Shown here one piece after another: positions 22,500-34,435 of a stretch of 64,000 bases of DNA (the stretch's first letter is position 1; each line of letters starts with the position of its first letter). The DNA is from Phoronis australis (taxonomy: Eukaryota; Phoronida; Phoronidae), in contig NMRA01000146.1 of NCBI GenBank assembly GCA_002633005.1, positions 307,981-371,980 on the forward strand, written 5' to 3'. The notes under the pieces were generated by a model that searched no databases, was not told the origin of the DNA, and saw only the letters and a program-made list of their open reading frames with translations. The position numbers and the translations under genes were made by a program.

Positions 22500-23165
22500 G
22501 GCTGAAATAGAATTTTTATTAATGATCGCATTCACTTTCATAAATTATGCTAATTTATCATGCAACTTGCAAAGTGATTTCATTAACCTAATTGACCATG
22601 GGAACATATGTTCAAATATCATGAGAGTTTAGCAGCGGTACGTGGTACCACAGATATGAGCACACTTTGAATTTTGAATAATGGCGCCCTTAATTTGCAT
22701 TAGTTATGCAAATTTGCATTAATTACTAAACTAATTGACCAAAAGAATATAGGTGCAAAATTCATGATAGTTCATCTGTGGTGCCTGGTACTGTAGCTAT
22801 AAGCACAAGACGGATTTTGAATAAAGGCGGCTTTAATTTGCATAAATTATGCAAATTGGCAATGTATTCACCAAAAAAACTTCCACTAATATATTCGTTG
22901 ACCATGGAAACATCGGTGAAAGCATCAAAATAACCTGCCTGCAGTACTTGGTAAGTAAATTATAAGCAAAAGTTTACTTTTGCATAATGATGACCTTAAT
23001 TTACATAAATTATGCAAATTGACAATGTAGTCACCAAAAAACTTGCACTATTAAATTCAAGGACCATGGACATATGAATAAAAACGTCAACATTATCTGG
23101 CTGCAGTGCTTGGTAAGGAAATTCTAAGCAAAAATAGAATTTTGCATAATGGCGACCTTAAGTAT
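22500..23165 (-). repeat. Tandem array of about 150-bp units, right arm (inverted)
   Basis: Four or five units, read on the minus strand, repeat the left-arm motif (ttaaggtcgccattatgcaa, tgcttagaatttccttacca). Spacing is about 155 bp (near 22540, 22690, 22850, 23000, 23150). The unit next to the outer end is the best conserved in both arms. Confidence 0.75.
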
Positions 23166-25011
23166 TATTCCACGGATCCACCGGCCACTGTACCGCCAAC
23201 AAGCGGCAAGGTGGGGAGTCAGCCATTCAGATCCATGTTTAGTCTAATAAATCGAATTGGGTATGCGATAAATTGGGTGAAGTATGACACCACAAAGTTT
23301 GGTGGCTTAGGAGATACAAGTTAAGTCTTCTGGGGGAGAATGGGGCAAATTTTCTACTCCAGTTTCTGCTTCAAACAGAATCTTTTCTGAACATTTTTGA
23401 TATCACATGATAGGTTCTTGACCAATGTAAGTAAAAACGACACCGAAGCTGAAATATCGGTTACCATGGTAACGCTGGAGCTGTTTCCGTGGAGGTACAC
23501 TTAATGCTTGTTAAAAATCAGCAGTAACCTGTACCCTTATAGCGAAGCAGCCCCCACGAGAAACTAAAACTAATAACACGGACATGTAAAAGATCCGTGC
23601 CCTTGAAATTAATACAAAAAAAAACTTTATCAGCCCTTCAGGCAGGCTTGGTAATAGGTGTCTGAATTTGACTATTTTCAGACAGCGTATGTGTATTTTT
23701 CGTGTTAAACCAGTCGTTAGTTGTGTGTCGTTTTTACGCATTAAAATGCCGTGGTATGCATGCAATACAACAGTTAAAATAATTGGTTTGCTTAAATGTT
23801 CTTAATTAATTTTAAGGACACAAGCATTTTCCACTAAAATATGAACTTATACTACATTTGTTCATCCAACTCATTGAATACCAAACTAACGCATACAATG
23901 CGTTAGTTGAATGATGGCTGATATAAAGTGCGGGTTTGCGAATTTATCTATTTATTTGGCACTGTCAGTCGCATCAAATATATTTTTACAAATTGTTGAG
24001 AGAAACAACTTTGGAAACTCTGGGTAAAAGCACAAGGAATTGAGCGAGACATTTGAGAACCTTAAAAGTGAGAGGAGCTGATGTGGAGGTGGAACGTGTC
24101 ATCCTGAGAAGTAGTCTCTCGCAGTGTCTGCCTCGGAGGCAGGTGTGCAGCAGGAGCTACATAATCTACCGTAGTAGATTCACTTGCCCGAATCATCGTT
24201 TCAACCCTCGACATATATTGGCGTCGGCAAAGACACTTGGTACATCCACTGCACACTAGAAGAGAATTCTGATAGAGGTCTGAAAAATGACCAAAGACGT
24301 CAAGGTTCAACATCCTGCTTCGTGTAAGCTCAGGTAGCAATTACCAAACTCCAGGGTCTGACCCTGATGAATATTTTAGGAGCCCATCATTCGTGCAAAA
24401 ATACTTTTATTGACACACCGTGATTGCTTATAACTTTGACCTTATTGCTTAATCATATCTTATTTCAAATGTGTTGATGTATATGCAGTGTATATACATT
24501 GGCATAGGAAATAGGTAGTGATATTAACTTTTCATAATAACCACCAAATGTGTTACAATACTTCTGCCCATGACTTACTTTTAGAGACTAGGGAGTATGT
24601 TATGTCTGCCAATGGATTTCTGCGACTTAATGTGAAATTAATTAAACATGCTTAAGCCGTCAAAAATATTTGGTATTTCTCAAAAAAAATCATTGGTCGA
24701 TTGTTTTATGTTTCAATGTTATGAAGAAAAAATATAATGCGCAACTCATTCATTTCACAATCAACGCTGATGCGTAGGTAGTGTGGATAATTCATATCGG
24801 TCTCAATATTTTCTACATGTATTGAGCCATACTTCTGTTTTATACCTTTGTCGTACTGTCATGTACATAGAAATTCATTTTGTAAATTTTTATAATCAAA
24901 TCCGAATGCCTTAATTGTGAAGCCTTCACTTTAGTTTGGCATTCATATTCTCTGAGCCGAAATGGCCACATTAAATTTTAATGTTTAATTTTTTCATTGA
25001 TACAATTTTAG
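23166..25011. other. Non-coding intronic stretch
   Basis: The segment 23195-23270 (agcggcaaggtgggg and a following tgtttagtctaa region) resembles the reverse complement of 28560-28640, extending the inverted-repeat relation. Otherwise only short open frames without recognisable domains. Confidence 0.3.
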
Positions 25012-25131
25012 GAATCAGGAAAGGCTTATGCTGAAGAAGTGGCTTCAGCTGAAGTTGGAGACCTGCCGATTATTAGTAAAGGTTGGGTATGGAAAAGTTC
25101 AAAACCAGCAAAAAGGTACCCTTCTGAATAA
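25012..25131 (+). pseudogene. Short transposon-like protein fragment
   Basis: After an acceptor-like acaattttag, 39 codons are open and end in TAA. The end, LPIISKGWVWKSSKPAKRY, resembles the LP-x-GWALK-x(2)-K-x(2)-RF segment seen near the C-terminal region of repetitive invertebrate proteins that travel with transposons. I give this only as a resemblance. The expected following region is absent. Confidence 0.25.
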
Positions 25132-27540
25132 CTAAGTGAGGGGGCTAGAGAGTGGCCGAAATGTCTACTCCCAGAAGATGTGTCAACGAGAATTTGTAGC
25201 TTTAGACACGAGTTGGGGAAAAGTATTTGCCCAAGACTACTGGCTTATAACACAAGAGGTCCAACGCAATTTGCTGAGATAGGTAAATGTGGGGAAACTG
25301 GGACAGTTGAAGGTTGGATATATGACAGAGGAAGTGGAGTATACATTGGAACGAGACAATCTGTGCTCTAAGATTGTCAATGATGTAGCATTATAAAAAT
25401 TCAAAGGCAGGAAACAGTACAGTGACTGGACCTGTAAATACTCTGGCTGATCTGCTAAACCCAGTGATGGCATTATTATGTCAGCACAGTTGAGTAGGGA
25501 AGTAGGCTTGTGTGTTTTTACAAGCATTGTTTGCACCGGAACTGCTGTGTGAACAGCACAAATCTAAAATTACCTGGATTGAAGTTTTGTACATGCACCG
25601 ATCATGACCCCGGGCCACTGGATTAAGTTGGTACATCCACATGGTAATGGTACATGATTGTTCTTTTTGTTTAGCCACCGGATTTTTTGGTTTGACAGGA
25701 TTTCTCAGTGTGGCCATCACATTTAGATGATTCCTGACCACTGTACTGTTTCGTTTCCTTGAAACTGCGTAAATGATCTGAATTTATGTTTTCGCATTTT
25801 ATTTACCATTATAAATTTTTGTTTGTAAAAGGGTATTTATTGCTGAAATTTGAGCCCCTGTTGCAGTTAGGAAGGTTTGTTCACTTATCTTTCTGCCTGG
25901 GTTGTAAACCCACATTCTGTCCAGGAGGTAAAGTTTTGGTTTAGACTATTTACCTCTATAAACTTTGCTCAATTTGTTCCTTATCCAGATGGGAAGTGAT
26001 TTCTAGAACTGCAGGGAATTGACAGTTTGCTATTCCTCGAGACCATGGTGTGTGTACAAAATCAAACACTATTAGACTGATCTCTAGCAGTTGCATATTG
26101 CCAGATCTTTCAAAATTCTGAAATTGCTCAAAAGTGACCTGGAAATAATTCCTATTTCATGATGGTAAAATGTCTAAACTAAAAGTTGTTTTATGTGATT
26201 TTAGGCGAGTTTATGTCCACTTCAAATGAGTTTTTGTTGCAGTACTGAAAAACATTGGCACATTAGCTCTGGTGGCTCCTTGATTTTTGGCAAATTGACC
26301 ATTTTATGGTTCCCATGGGTAATTTTGGTACTGGTCTATTATGTATGTACAACTGTAATCGTACGGCAATTGTAATGCGAACCATGTTGCAAATGTATTT
26401 TTCCATGATCATTTTATTGTAAAAATGCTGTCTAATTGGAACCGATAAGTCATTTTTTCATTTTGTGGTGGTTATTTTTGATAACAACATTGATGTGGTA
26501 CATACAGCTACCTCAAGTTGTGAAAAAGAAATTTCCAGTGTTGTCAGCGACATTGCAAAATCACTTTTTTGCAGTGAGACTACATCACCTTAAATGTAAT
26601 TCCCTGACTTTATGGGTTTTGTGTGGTTGACTCTGTCCTGTAACAATTGGAGTGTTGGAAACATCTAGAAGACAATTTTTTATTAGAGTCATAACATTTG
26701 CACTTTTGACTGTACAATTATCTTTGTATTCTATTATGAAAACATAATTTGTAGTATACAAGTCTCTGGTTGGTGTTTTACATTTTTAACAAGGGATATT
26801 TTCAACTTAGATGAGTTGTCTGGTACAGTAGGTAGACAACTTTCAAATAAGATAAGGAATAAAATTGTCAAACATTGTTTTATTTTTTAGATGTGTGATC
26901 TTCCAATAAGTGATTACTTTTAAAAAACCAGTGCGTGCAGAATTTGATTTTTACTCTTCATTTTAAGGAGAATAAATCCATAAACCTACATTGTCTAGAA
27001 ATTTTACTGAAACTAAGGTTGGGGATTGGAATCTTAATGCAACGGAGTCTGAACCCGTACTATGAGCAATACAACACAATACATGGATAGAAAAATTTGG
27101 TGTTCGGGTTACACGCATAGGATTCGCGTGCGCGGTAATAGTTACTGAGGTGCGTGGTCATTGTTTGTGGATACTTTGGGATTCCTCGTCTGTGGTCAAC
27201 CACGGGAAACCTGGTGGCATAGAGTACAATAGATTAGCATCTACATTGTTCCCGTTGTTATAATAAAGATAATGACAAGCATTTATCGACAACGGTCCGA
27301 GGTACGCAAGGTGCTACATCCATGCGACCAGTGTTGTTATATCCAACAATGACACAACAAAGGAAAACAATGATAGGACCGACGGGCGATATACATGCAA
27401 CGAGTTGCCACGGGCAGTGGAGTCTTGTCATTCGCATGCGCGCACCCAGCCTTCAATATTGGGGGCTTGAATTCCTGAAGTTGTGGACCTATTGGTAACA
27501 AAAAACCGGCGGACTAAGAAAAAGATGACACCAATGTGAA
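25132..27540. other. Long AT-rich intronic stretch, nothing recognised
   Basis: I see no exon with domain similarity on either strand, no tRNA and no clear repeat partner in the window. Poly-T and poly-A runs are common. Confidence 0.35.
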
Positions 27541-27549
27541 TTGCGCGTT

Positions 27550-27672
27550 TATGCTTGTTTAGTGTACTTTTGTCTCATTTTCTCAGACTTCTTGTTTCTC
27601 AGAGGCGGACCTTTTTGCCCATTTCGCCAAACGGGGGGCTCGCCCCCCCCCCCCTTGGGTGCGCGCATGGTC
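27550..27672 (+). repeat. Dispersed repeat end, copy 1
   Basis: It contains cttttgtctcattttctca, tcttgtttctcagaggc, ggaccttttt and then, after a poly-C run, tgggtgcgcgcatg. The same order is found at about 44680-44812. It is probably the end of a transposon family; the rest of the element is not delimited. Confidence 0.55.
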
Positions 27673-28667
27673 ATTCGAATGTTTTTTAGAGAAATGCAAA
27701 CCCGGTATTCCGTCAGGAAAATTTCTGCGGTCTTTTGTTTTAATCGTGGGAAAAACCGTGGTCATGCCACCAAACTTATCATTCATTTGGTATTACAATG
27801 CATTGTGTGAACATTTGATCAACAGAAAATCTGACTTGAGTATGTTTGAAGAAATACCCATGAGAAAATTGCAAAGCATAAGAACTGTAAATCAAAATAA
27901 CCTACATTTGTCGAGTTCATGTGTAATCCTGTTCACTGTAGATGATGTAATCGGCTTTTTGTCAAAATGGAGCCATTTATGGTATCTAAGAGTACTATAG
28001 CCTTAGGTGGTAAGTAGAAAAACATTCAAAACACTCAGGAGGAACAAATTCGTTGCAAAATATCGATAAAACTTGAAGGACAATCTGATTTTCCGTGCTC
28101 ACGTATCGATCTCAGATATTTGAAAATTTCTCATTTTAGTACATTTGAGGTGCCAAAATGTATAACTAATCAACTGGCTGACAAAGTTTTTATTTTATGC
28201 AATGAAAGTAACATGTTTTGACAACACTTTGGCAAAGTTTCATCCTCATAGCAGTGGGGCAGATTTGGCACAGCAGGGTACTGAACATAACCTCAAAATG
28301 GCATAACGGGGGGCAGTGTAGTGAAAATACTAAATGAGGGTGGTAAGTCGGATTAATCTTTTTTCAAGACATCTGTGTAACAATCTTTAGGCACCACTAA
28401 ACAATGCCAAGTGAATAATAGTTCAATAGCTTTCATTCAAGAAAAAATATAAACAGTTAAACCTGGGCAGTTTTTGTACTGTGAAAACATGGCTGCGAAG
28501 CCGTAAAATGTGTATGAGCCTATAACTTTGGTAAAACGTAATATTTTGAGGAATAGTTTACCAATGTTTTTAGATCCTATAGGACTACCAATATGCCGAA
28601 TTTGGTAAACATTGGTTGACCCCCACCTTGCCGCTGAATGGCTGGTGCTCTCGTGGACTGGTACTTA

Positions 28668-28785
28668 ATTTGCATATTTAAAAAAATGCTCAAGGGCTGC
28701 GAACGGTCAACCCCCTAAATCATGGTTACTTAACCATAAGCTAAATGAAACAGCAAAGAAAAACTTTATCCGACAAAACCATGTT
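28668..28785 (+). repeat. Outer inverted repeat, right arm
   Basis: Partner of 19888-19985 in opposite orientation. The two arms enclose 8.9 kb that includes the tandem-unit arms and the transposon protein fragments. Confidence 0.6.
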
Positions 28786-29380
28786 GAACCCCCCGGCTCC
28801 CGGGCTATAACGCGGATTCAACTCAAAAGTACAACGGAAATTGTGAAAAAATTGGAAATCACTTTTGAGTACGAAGATTAGATTCTAGACCCTGAGGTAG
28901 GGAAAACAGACAGTCCAAATGACCAACATGGTCCAGTGGACTTCAAGAGATCGATTTCTTTCAAGCAGTAACGAACTGCAACTAGCAAGCCAGTAGAGTA
29001 TTTATCTATCTTATGTGAATATAACGTTAAGTTGTCAGAGAAAGACTAATCGGAGACATGTCAAGATTTCCAGTTTCACATTTCATCATTTTCTCTCTGT
29101 GGGAGATTGGCATGTTTATACGTCAGGTTACCGTGTCATATACCACCAATTTCGACTTAGCATCTACAATTTAAGGCACGCTGAAGTTCTAGAGTATGCT
29201 GTGGCAGTAATTTAGTAAGCGACTGATAAGGCGATTGTAACCGAATAATAAATTTGGTTACCTTCACAATTTTACACATTTACAGTATAGGCAAAGACTT
29301 AAATGCCATAATTAAAATTATATGAAAGCCCTTTGATAAACTATGGATGATGGTGTAGAACATTTACTGTAACTTATTAC

Positions 29381-29704
29381 CCACAACTTTTAGAGTCGCC
29401 GAAACCGAAGCCGTGAAGGAAGGCTCTCGACTGTTCGTCGCAGAACACGTGAAAACTTCGTCAGCATGGTTCATGTACCTCGTGAATGACAACACCTTTT
29501 CTATATATGTCCCTCCGACTCGTCGTGCGATGACCGCTGGTGCTGTTGAAATAGCAAAATTGGAAGAAAAATTTGCCCGTCCGCCTGGGTTTATTTTTCC
29601 CTGGCAGCGAATGGTTGCCTTTGTACCGTTGTTAACGATCACCTTGCCGTTAACAACACGTGACACGGGGTCGTCGCTTTGAATGGACATGTCGTATGGT
29701 CCAG
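29381..29704 (-). CDS. Ig domain exon 12 (closest to TSP1)
   Basis: 324 nt, phase 1 to phase 1, entered after ttttctctgcag and left at gtaataag. It begins GPYDMSIQSDDP. The B-strand cysteine is in ATIRCQG and the F-strand cysteine in EVFTCSATN, followed by a G-strand VSATLKVV. The C-strand tryptophan is missing. It does not belong to families A, B or C. It shares with them the GP at the domain start and the x-x-CxAxN F strand. Being nearest the TSP1 exon, it is probably membrane-proximal. Confidence 0.85.
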
Positions 29705-29874
29705 CTGCAGAGAAAAAAAGAGTATTGGTGGCTTGCTGCGGTACAAGCGCAAGTCACACAATCCATGCTTGCAAAGTTTCTTGGAAATAATTGAATAGAG
29801 AATAGAAAGTATAAAGATTTGTATGGATACACGGGAACATGGTGTCAATACTAGCAAAACACATTGCATCCCCT

Positions 29875-32327
29875 CCCGGGTGAGAATTTGACACGTTTGA
29901 CAAGCTCTAAAAACGTGGAGTATTTGAAGGCCCTAAAAGCCTGTCGAACGTGTAAAATATAGCGTGTCAAACGTGTCAAGAACGTGTCAAAAACGTGTAA
30001 TTTTCGTTCCAATACTTCACGTTTGACACGCTTAGCGTGTCAAACATGTCGATAGGCGCGTAAAACATGGCGATAGCGTGTCGAACGTGGCGTGCCAAAT
30101 TGTGGCAAAAACGTGGCACTTTTGACACGCTAGCGTGTCGAACGTGGTGATAAGCGTGTCGAACGTGGCGTGCCAAAACGTGGCAAAAACGTGGCACTTT
30201 TGACACGCTAGCGTGTCGAACGTGGTGATAAGCGTGTTAAACGTGGCGATAAGCGTGTAAAACGTGGCGATAGCGTGTCGAACGTGGCGTGCCAAAACGT
30301 GGAAAAAACGTGGCACTTTTGACACGCTAGAGTGTCGAACGTGGTGAAAAGCGTGTAAAACGTGGCGATAAGCGTGTAAAACGTGGCGATCGCGTGTCGA
30401 ACNNNNNNNNNNNNNNNNNNNNNNNNNNNNNNNNNNNNNNNNNNNNNNNNNNNNNNNNNNNNNNNNNNNNNNNNNNNNNNNNNNNNNNNNNNNNNNNNNN
30501 NNNNNNNNNNNNNNNNNNNNNNNNNNNNNNNNNNNNNNNNNNNNNNNNNNNNNNNNNNNNNNNNNNNNNNNNNNNNNNNNNNNNNNNNNNNNNNNNNNNN
30601 NNNNNNNNNNNNNNNNNNNNNNNNNNNNNNNNNNNNNNNNNNNNNNNNNNNNNNNGTGGCGATAGCGTGTCGAACGTGGCGTACCAAAATGTGGCAAAAC
30701 CTGGCACTTTTGACACGCTAGCGTGTCGAACGTGGTGATAAGCGTGTAAAAGGTGGCGATAGCGTGTCGAACGTGGCGTGCCAAAACGTGGAAAAAACGA
30801 GGCACTTTTTACACGCTAACGTGTCGTACGTGGTGATAAGCGTGTAAAACGTGGCGATAGCGTGTCGAACGTGGCGTGCCAAAACGTGGCAACAACGTGG
30901 AACTTTTGACACGCTAGCATGTCGAACGTGGTGATAAACGTGTAAAACGTGGCGATAGCGTGTCGAACGTGGCGTGCCAAAACGTGGAAAAAACGTGGCA
31001 CTTTTGTCCCCCTAGCGTGTCAAACGTGGCTCTTTTGATACGCTAGTCTGTAATCTGTGTCATTGCCATGGTAGCGACCCCACATTTAGCCTGAGGCCGA
31101 GTACAAGCCATAATGTTCTTGTTTAAAGCAGCTCACCATCCACCATGGGAATCCATACTGAGAGCAAATGTATAAAGGGATTTCTTCTTTAAGTCACAGT
31201 TTATTGTTACTGTTGATGTAAATAATCCAAAATGTGATAATGATATAGAATCATTAAAAGGATAATGTAACTATCCAATTCTTACCACATAGTGTTGTCA
31301 TTAAATTTAATTACATATAAAATAACATTAACACAGAAATAAGAAAATGGTTCAACATACAAGTTTGAAGTGCTTAAGCTGCTATATGTATATCCATATA
31401 AGTTAACTTTTGAGTCGGGCCAGTTGCTTAAAGACATTTTATGAAGTAAAGAACAGACGCACTTTGTACCATCTATTCGGAATTACCAAGAGTGATTCAA
31501 CGTTTGTCATAACTTCATATATTACCAGCATAGTCAACAGTTTCTAATGACTCTTGTTTTCTGTTACAATCAAACTTACCTGTTAAAAGAAGGACTATTT
31601 GCAAGAAAAGTTTATCAAGCCACTGTCAACTAGTGTATGTACATACCAAACTTTTGTTAGAGCTGCACCACACTCGAAAACCATACTTCATAAGTGCTCT
31701 CCTGACACAACTGCACTCTGTGACAGCTAAACCGACTCTAACTCAGTATTTGGATATTTGAATAGGCAGTGAAAAGTTTTGTTGCAAATTCGTTGATGTT
31801 ATTAAGAGAACAAGTTTAGTCATTCAAATTGGGTGATTACCTCCCAGTGGCCTTTTCAGAACTGCCAAGCCTATTTAAATTGTGTCTTTATTGAAGAGTT
31901 TTATCATATTTTGCAAGTTCGACACGCTAGCGTGTCACATTTTACACGTTTGATATGCTAGCGTGTCAAACTTTACACGTTTGACACGCTAGCGTGTCAA
32001 ATTTGACAAGTTTGACACGTTAACGTGGCAAATTTTACTCGTTTGACACGCTAACGTGGCAAATTGTACACGTTTGACACGCTAACGTGGCAAATTTTAC
32101 ACGTTTGAAACGCTAGCGTGTCAAATTTTACACGCTTGAGACGTTAAGGTGGCAAATTTTACACGTTCGACACGTTAACATGGCAAATGTTACACGTTTG
32201 ACACGCTTGCGTGTCATGTTTTTACACGTTAACGTGGCAATTTTGACACGTATTACACGTTCTTTACACGTTTGAGACGTTTGACACGCTCAACAGCGTG
32301 TCAAACGTGTAAAATTCTCACCCGGGC
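29875..32327. mobile_element. Fold-back element with palindromic minisatellite arms
   Basis: The ends are inverted repeats: cccgggtgagaatttgacacg on the left and cgtgtaaaattctcacccggg on the right. The left arm (about 29890-31030) is built from units of roughly 90-100 bp containing gacacgctagcgtgtcgaac and variants of aacgtggcgata / aaaacgtggca. The right arm (about 31915-32310) is built from shorter 30-35-bp units acgtttgacacgctaacgtg. The core GACACGCTAGCGTGTC is itself a perfect 16-bp palindrome. Unique AT-rich DNA of about 880 bp lies between the arms. The open frames over the arms are repeat artefacts. It sits in the intron between two Ig exons. No transposase is encoded, so mobility would need help in trans. 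Confidence 0.7.
30403..30655. other. Assembly gap (253 n)
   Basis: A run of undetermined bases within the left minisatellite arm. The true array length is therefore unknown. Confidence 1.
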
Positions 32328-34087
32328 TGTCACAGAACTGCAAGGGTCGGTTGCACAAACGTAATGCGTTATAAACAATGTAACAACAACGACGTCGAAT
32401 CATGACGCGTTGAGTTGTCATTGTTGAACATAGTATTTCAGTGACGTCATACAACGATCAAAACTTGCCATCTGATAACTGAGTAAGTTCAAAAGGTTAC
32501 GCAATCCAACCTTGGAGATTAACGATAAAATAGACATTCAAATCAGTCGAATAGAAATCCTTGAGTGTGCATTATCGAAAAACTTTCAGCGATAGAAGAA
32601 AACGGGATCCGTGAGATATTTTACTATGCGAAGTATTAATGTAAGCTGCAGGAAAAGTAACAGCAGTTCTTGTTATTTAAAACCTAAGAGAACAAAGATC
32701 TCAAGGGAAGGCCATGGAGTATGACGAACTCAATAACTATCCTTACATGGTTCGAATTACCCCGTGAGTGGCGCAATATACTCCAATCACTGAACTCAAC
32801 CAAAATGCAAACGACGTGTCTTGAAATTTAGTACGACATCCATAAACCAACAGGTGAAGGATTTTCGTCGTTGAACGTTATTAAAACAGCTTGTTATGTC
32901 CTTTTAATCTTTTAACATGTACAAAAATTTATGTTCGTGATCGTTAAAAACGTTTTTTCTACAGTAAAGTATAGAATGCTGCTGACTAAACTAATAAGTG
33001 ACATCAAGTAAAAAATTAAAGGCCACCTAACGATGTTCGTTGGTCAGAAACGTCAGGAGCGATGGGCTTTCCTCACTGAAGGAGTAGTGAAGAAAAAATT
33101 CTGACGACTCACAACGAAGCAGAACAATACATGAGGTATCAATAGATGAACTAGATGACTGTCAAGCCATGTACATGTACATGTATAGACTACATGACTG
33201 AACTTGAAATGGTAAGAACACCAGTGACACCTCTGGGAAGAAAAAAAGTTTTGCCTCGGGTCAGAAAATACTTTTTTACAGACATAATGCGGGTTTTATT
33301 CCAGCACTCGCAAAATTGACAACATTCGAGAATGAAAACTTGAGGAAAAGATCTAACATGGTTCACAGGACGTCCGAATTTGCCCACAGGCTTGAGGACG
33401 GGTGGTTCAATTTATCAACATGCACGTTTTTCTGAAATGATCCCTGCATCTGTGGCCTATACTAATCACAGTGCTTTACTTAGGTCGAGGAGGAAACACG
33501 TGCACGGATTTCGTCTCACTCGAGAACGTCCTAACGGTGTTGTTTTCGAAGAAGGCTAAGAGGCGCGGGACAATAAGGCTATGTTGCGTAGGAAAGTACA
33601 ATATGCCAGCGTGTCAGAAAGTGGTACATGTTAATGCTGTAGCGACACTGTGGGATTGTGAAGCAGTGAGTAATTACGCGACCGTGTTTCCAGCACGACC
33701 GCAGAGTCAATTCCCCATGCTGAGACGGTGCCACAAAAGTCACGGATTGTCATATGGGCTACGTATACTCGTCTTCTCAAACATTTTACTCAAGTACGGA
33801 ATTGCACCACGTGCGTTCTAAGTAAATTTGGGACTTAAACAACAATTAATCAACTAGATTATATTCTATATGTAACTCTCGTTCACAGCATTTCAGACTA
33901 CGTTTCGAAGTCAACCAGTTGAAGACAGGTGGTGTCACGATTGGCTACACGTGAAACATACCTGACCTATCATACCAGTAGGCTATGTCGGTAATGTGGC
34001 ATGAATGTTATCGATGACATCGGTAGACAGCATCATGATAACTCACTGGTGCCTCTTTGCATTTAGTAAGCAGTGTCCAATATTTAC
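32328..34087. other. Intronic stretch, nothing recognised
   Basis: A plus-strand frame at 33471-33821 (116 codons, with several cysteines) has no recognisable domain and no clear splice or start context. No other feature. Confidence 0.3.
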
Positions 34088-34435
34088 CGGTGACATCCAA
34101 TGTTCTTGATTTGGACGCTTTGATGTCAGGTGCACGTGAATTGCTAGCGACACACTCTATGGTGCCCGAGTGATATTCATAAGTAATAAATGCTGACGAT
34201 GTTGCTTCGTTCATGTTGTCGAAGGCACGAAGGTCACGTGTTTGCAGATGACTCACTGCTCCGTCCACCGTGACCAGCCTTATGTCAATGTCCGAGCCGA
34301 TGTTGGCGACCCCTGACGTGCATGTCACGTTTAGCCTTGTGCCGTTGGTAACTACCACATCCTCATCCTCGCTGACTTCACAGTATCGTCCGCGTAGTAA
34401 TAAGTCAACCGTGTGCGGTCCTTTAGGGGGACCCG
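34088..34435 (-). CDS. Ig domain exon 11
   Basis: 348 nt, phase 1 to phase 1; acceptor atttgtag, donor gtaaat. The domain starts GPPKGPHTVDLLLRG. Its B-strand cysteine is in RLNVTCTSG and its F-strand cysteine in GTIECVASN, with a closing TLDV strand. An additional cysteine sits before the B strand in GRYCEVSED. It is the longest of the Ig exons because of an acidic insert (EVSEDEDVVV). It is not clearly a member of families A-C. The expected C-strand Trp is absent, as in most of the non-A exons. Confidence 0.85.

Noticed and set aside
30032-31001. Several long open frames over the minisatellite, both strands
   Set aside because: They are translations of tandem repeats and of the n gap, with repeating SPRFTRL- and HVRHA-type peptides, not genes.
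29976-32310. CRISPR-like array
   Set aside because: The repeats have no regular unique spacers, units are contiguous and diverged, and the DNA is eukaryotic.
33471-33821. Plus-strand cysteine-containing frame of 116 codons
   Set aside because: No signal peptide, domain, splice context or repeat partner supports it.
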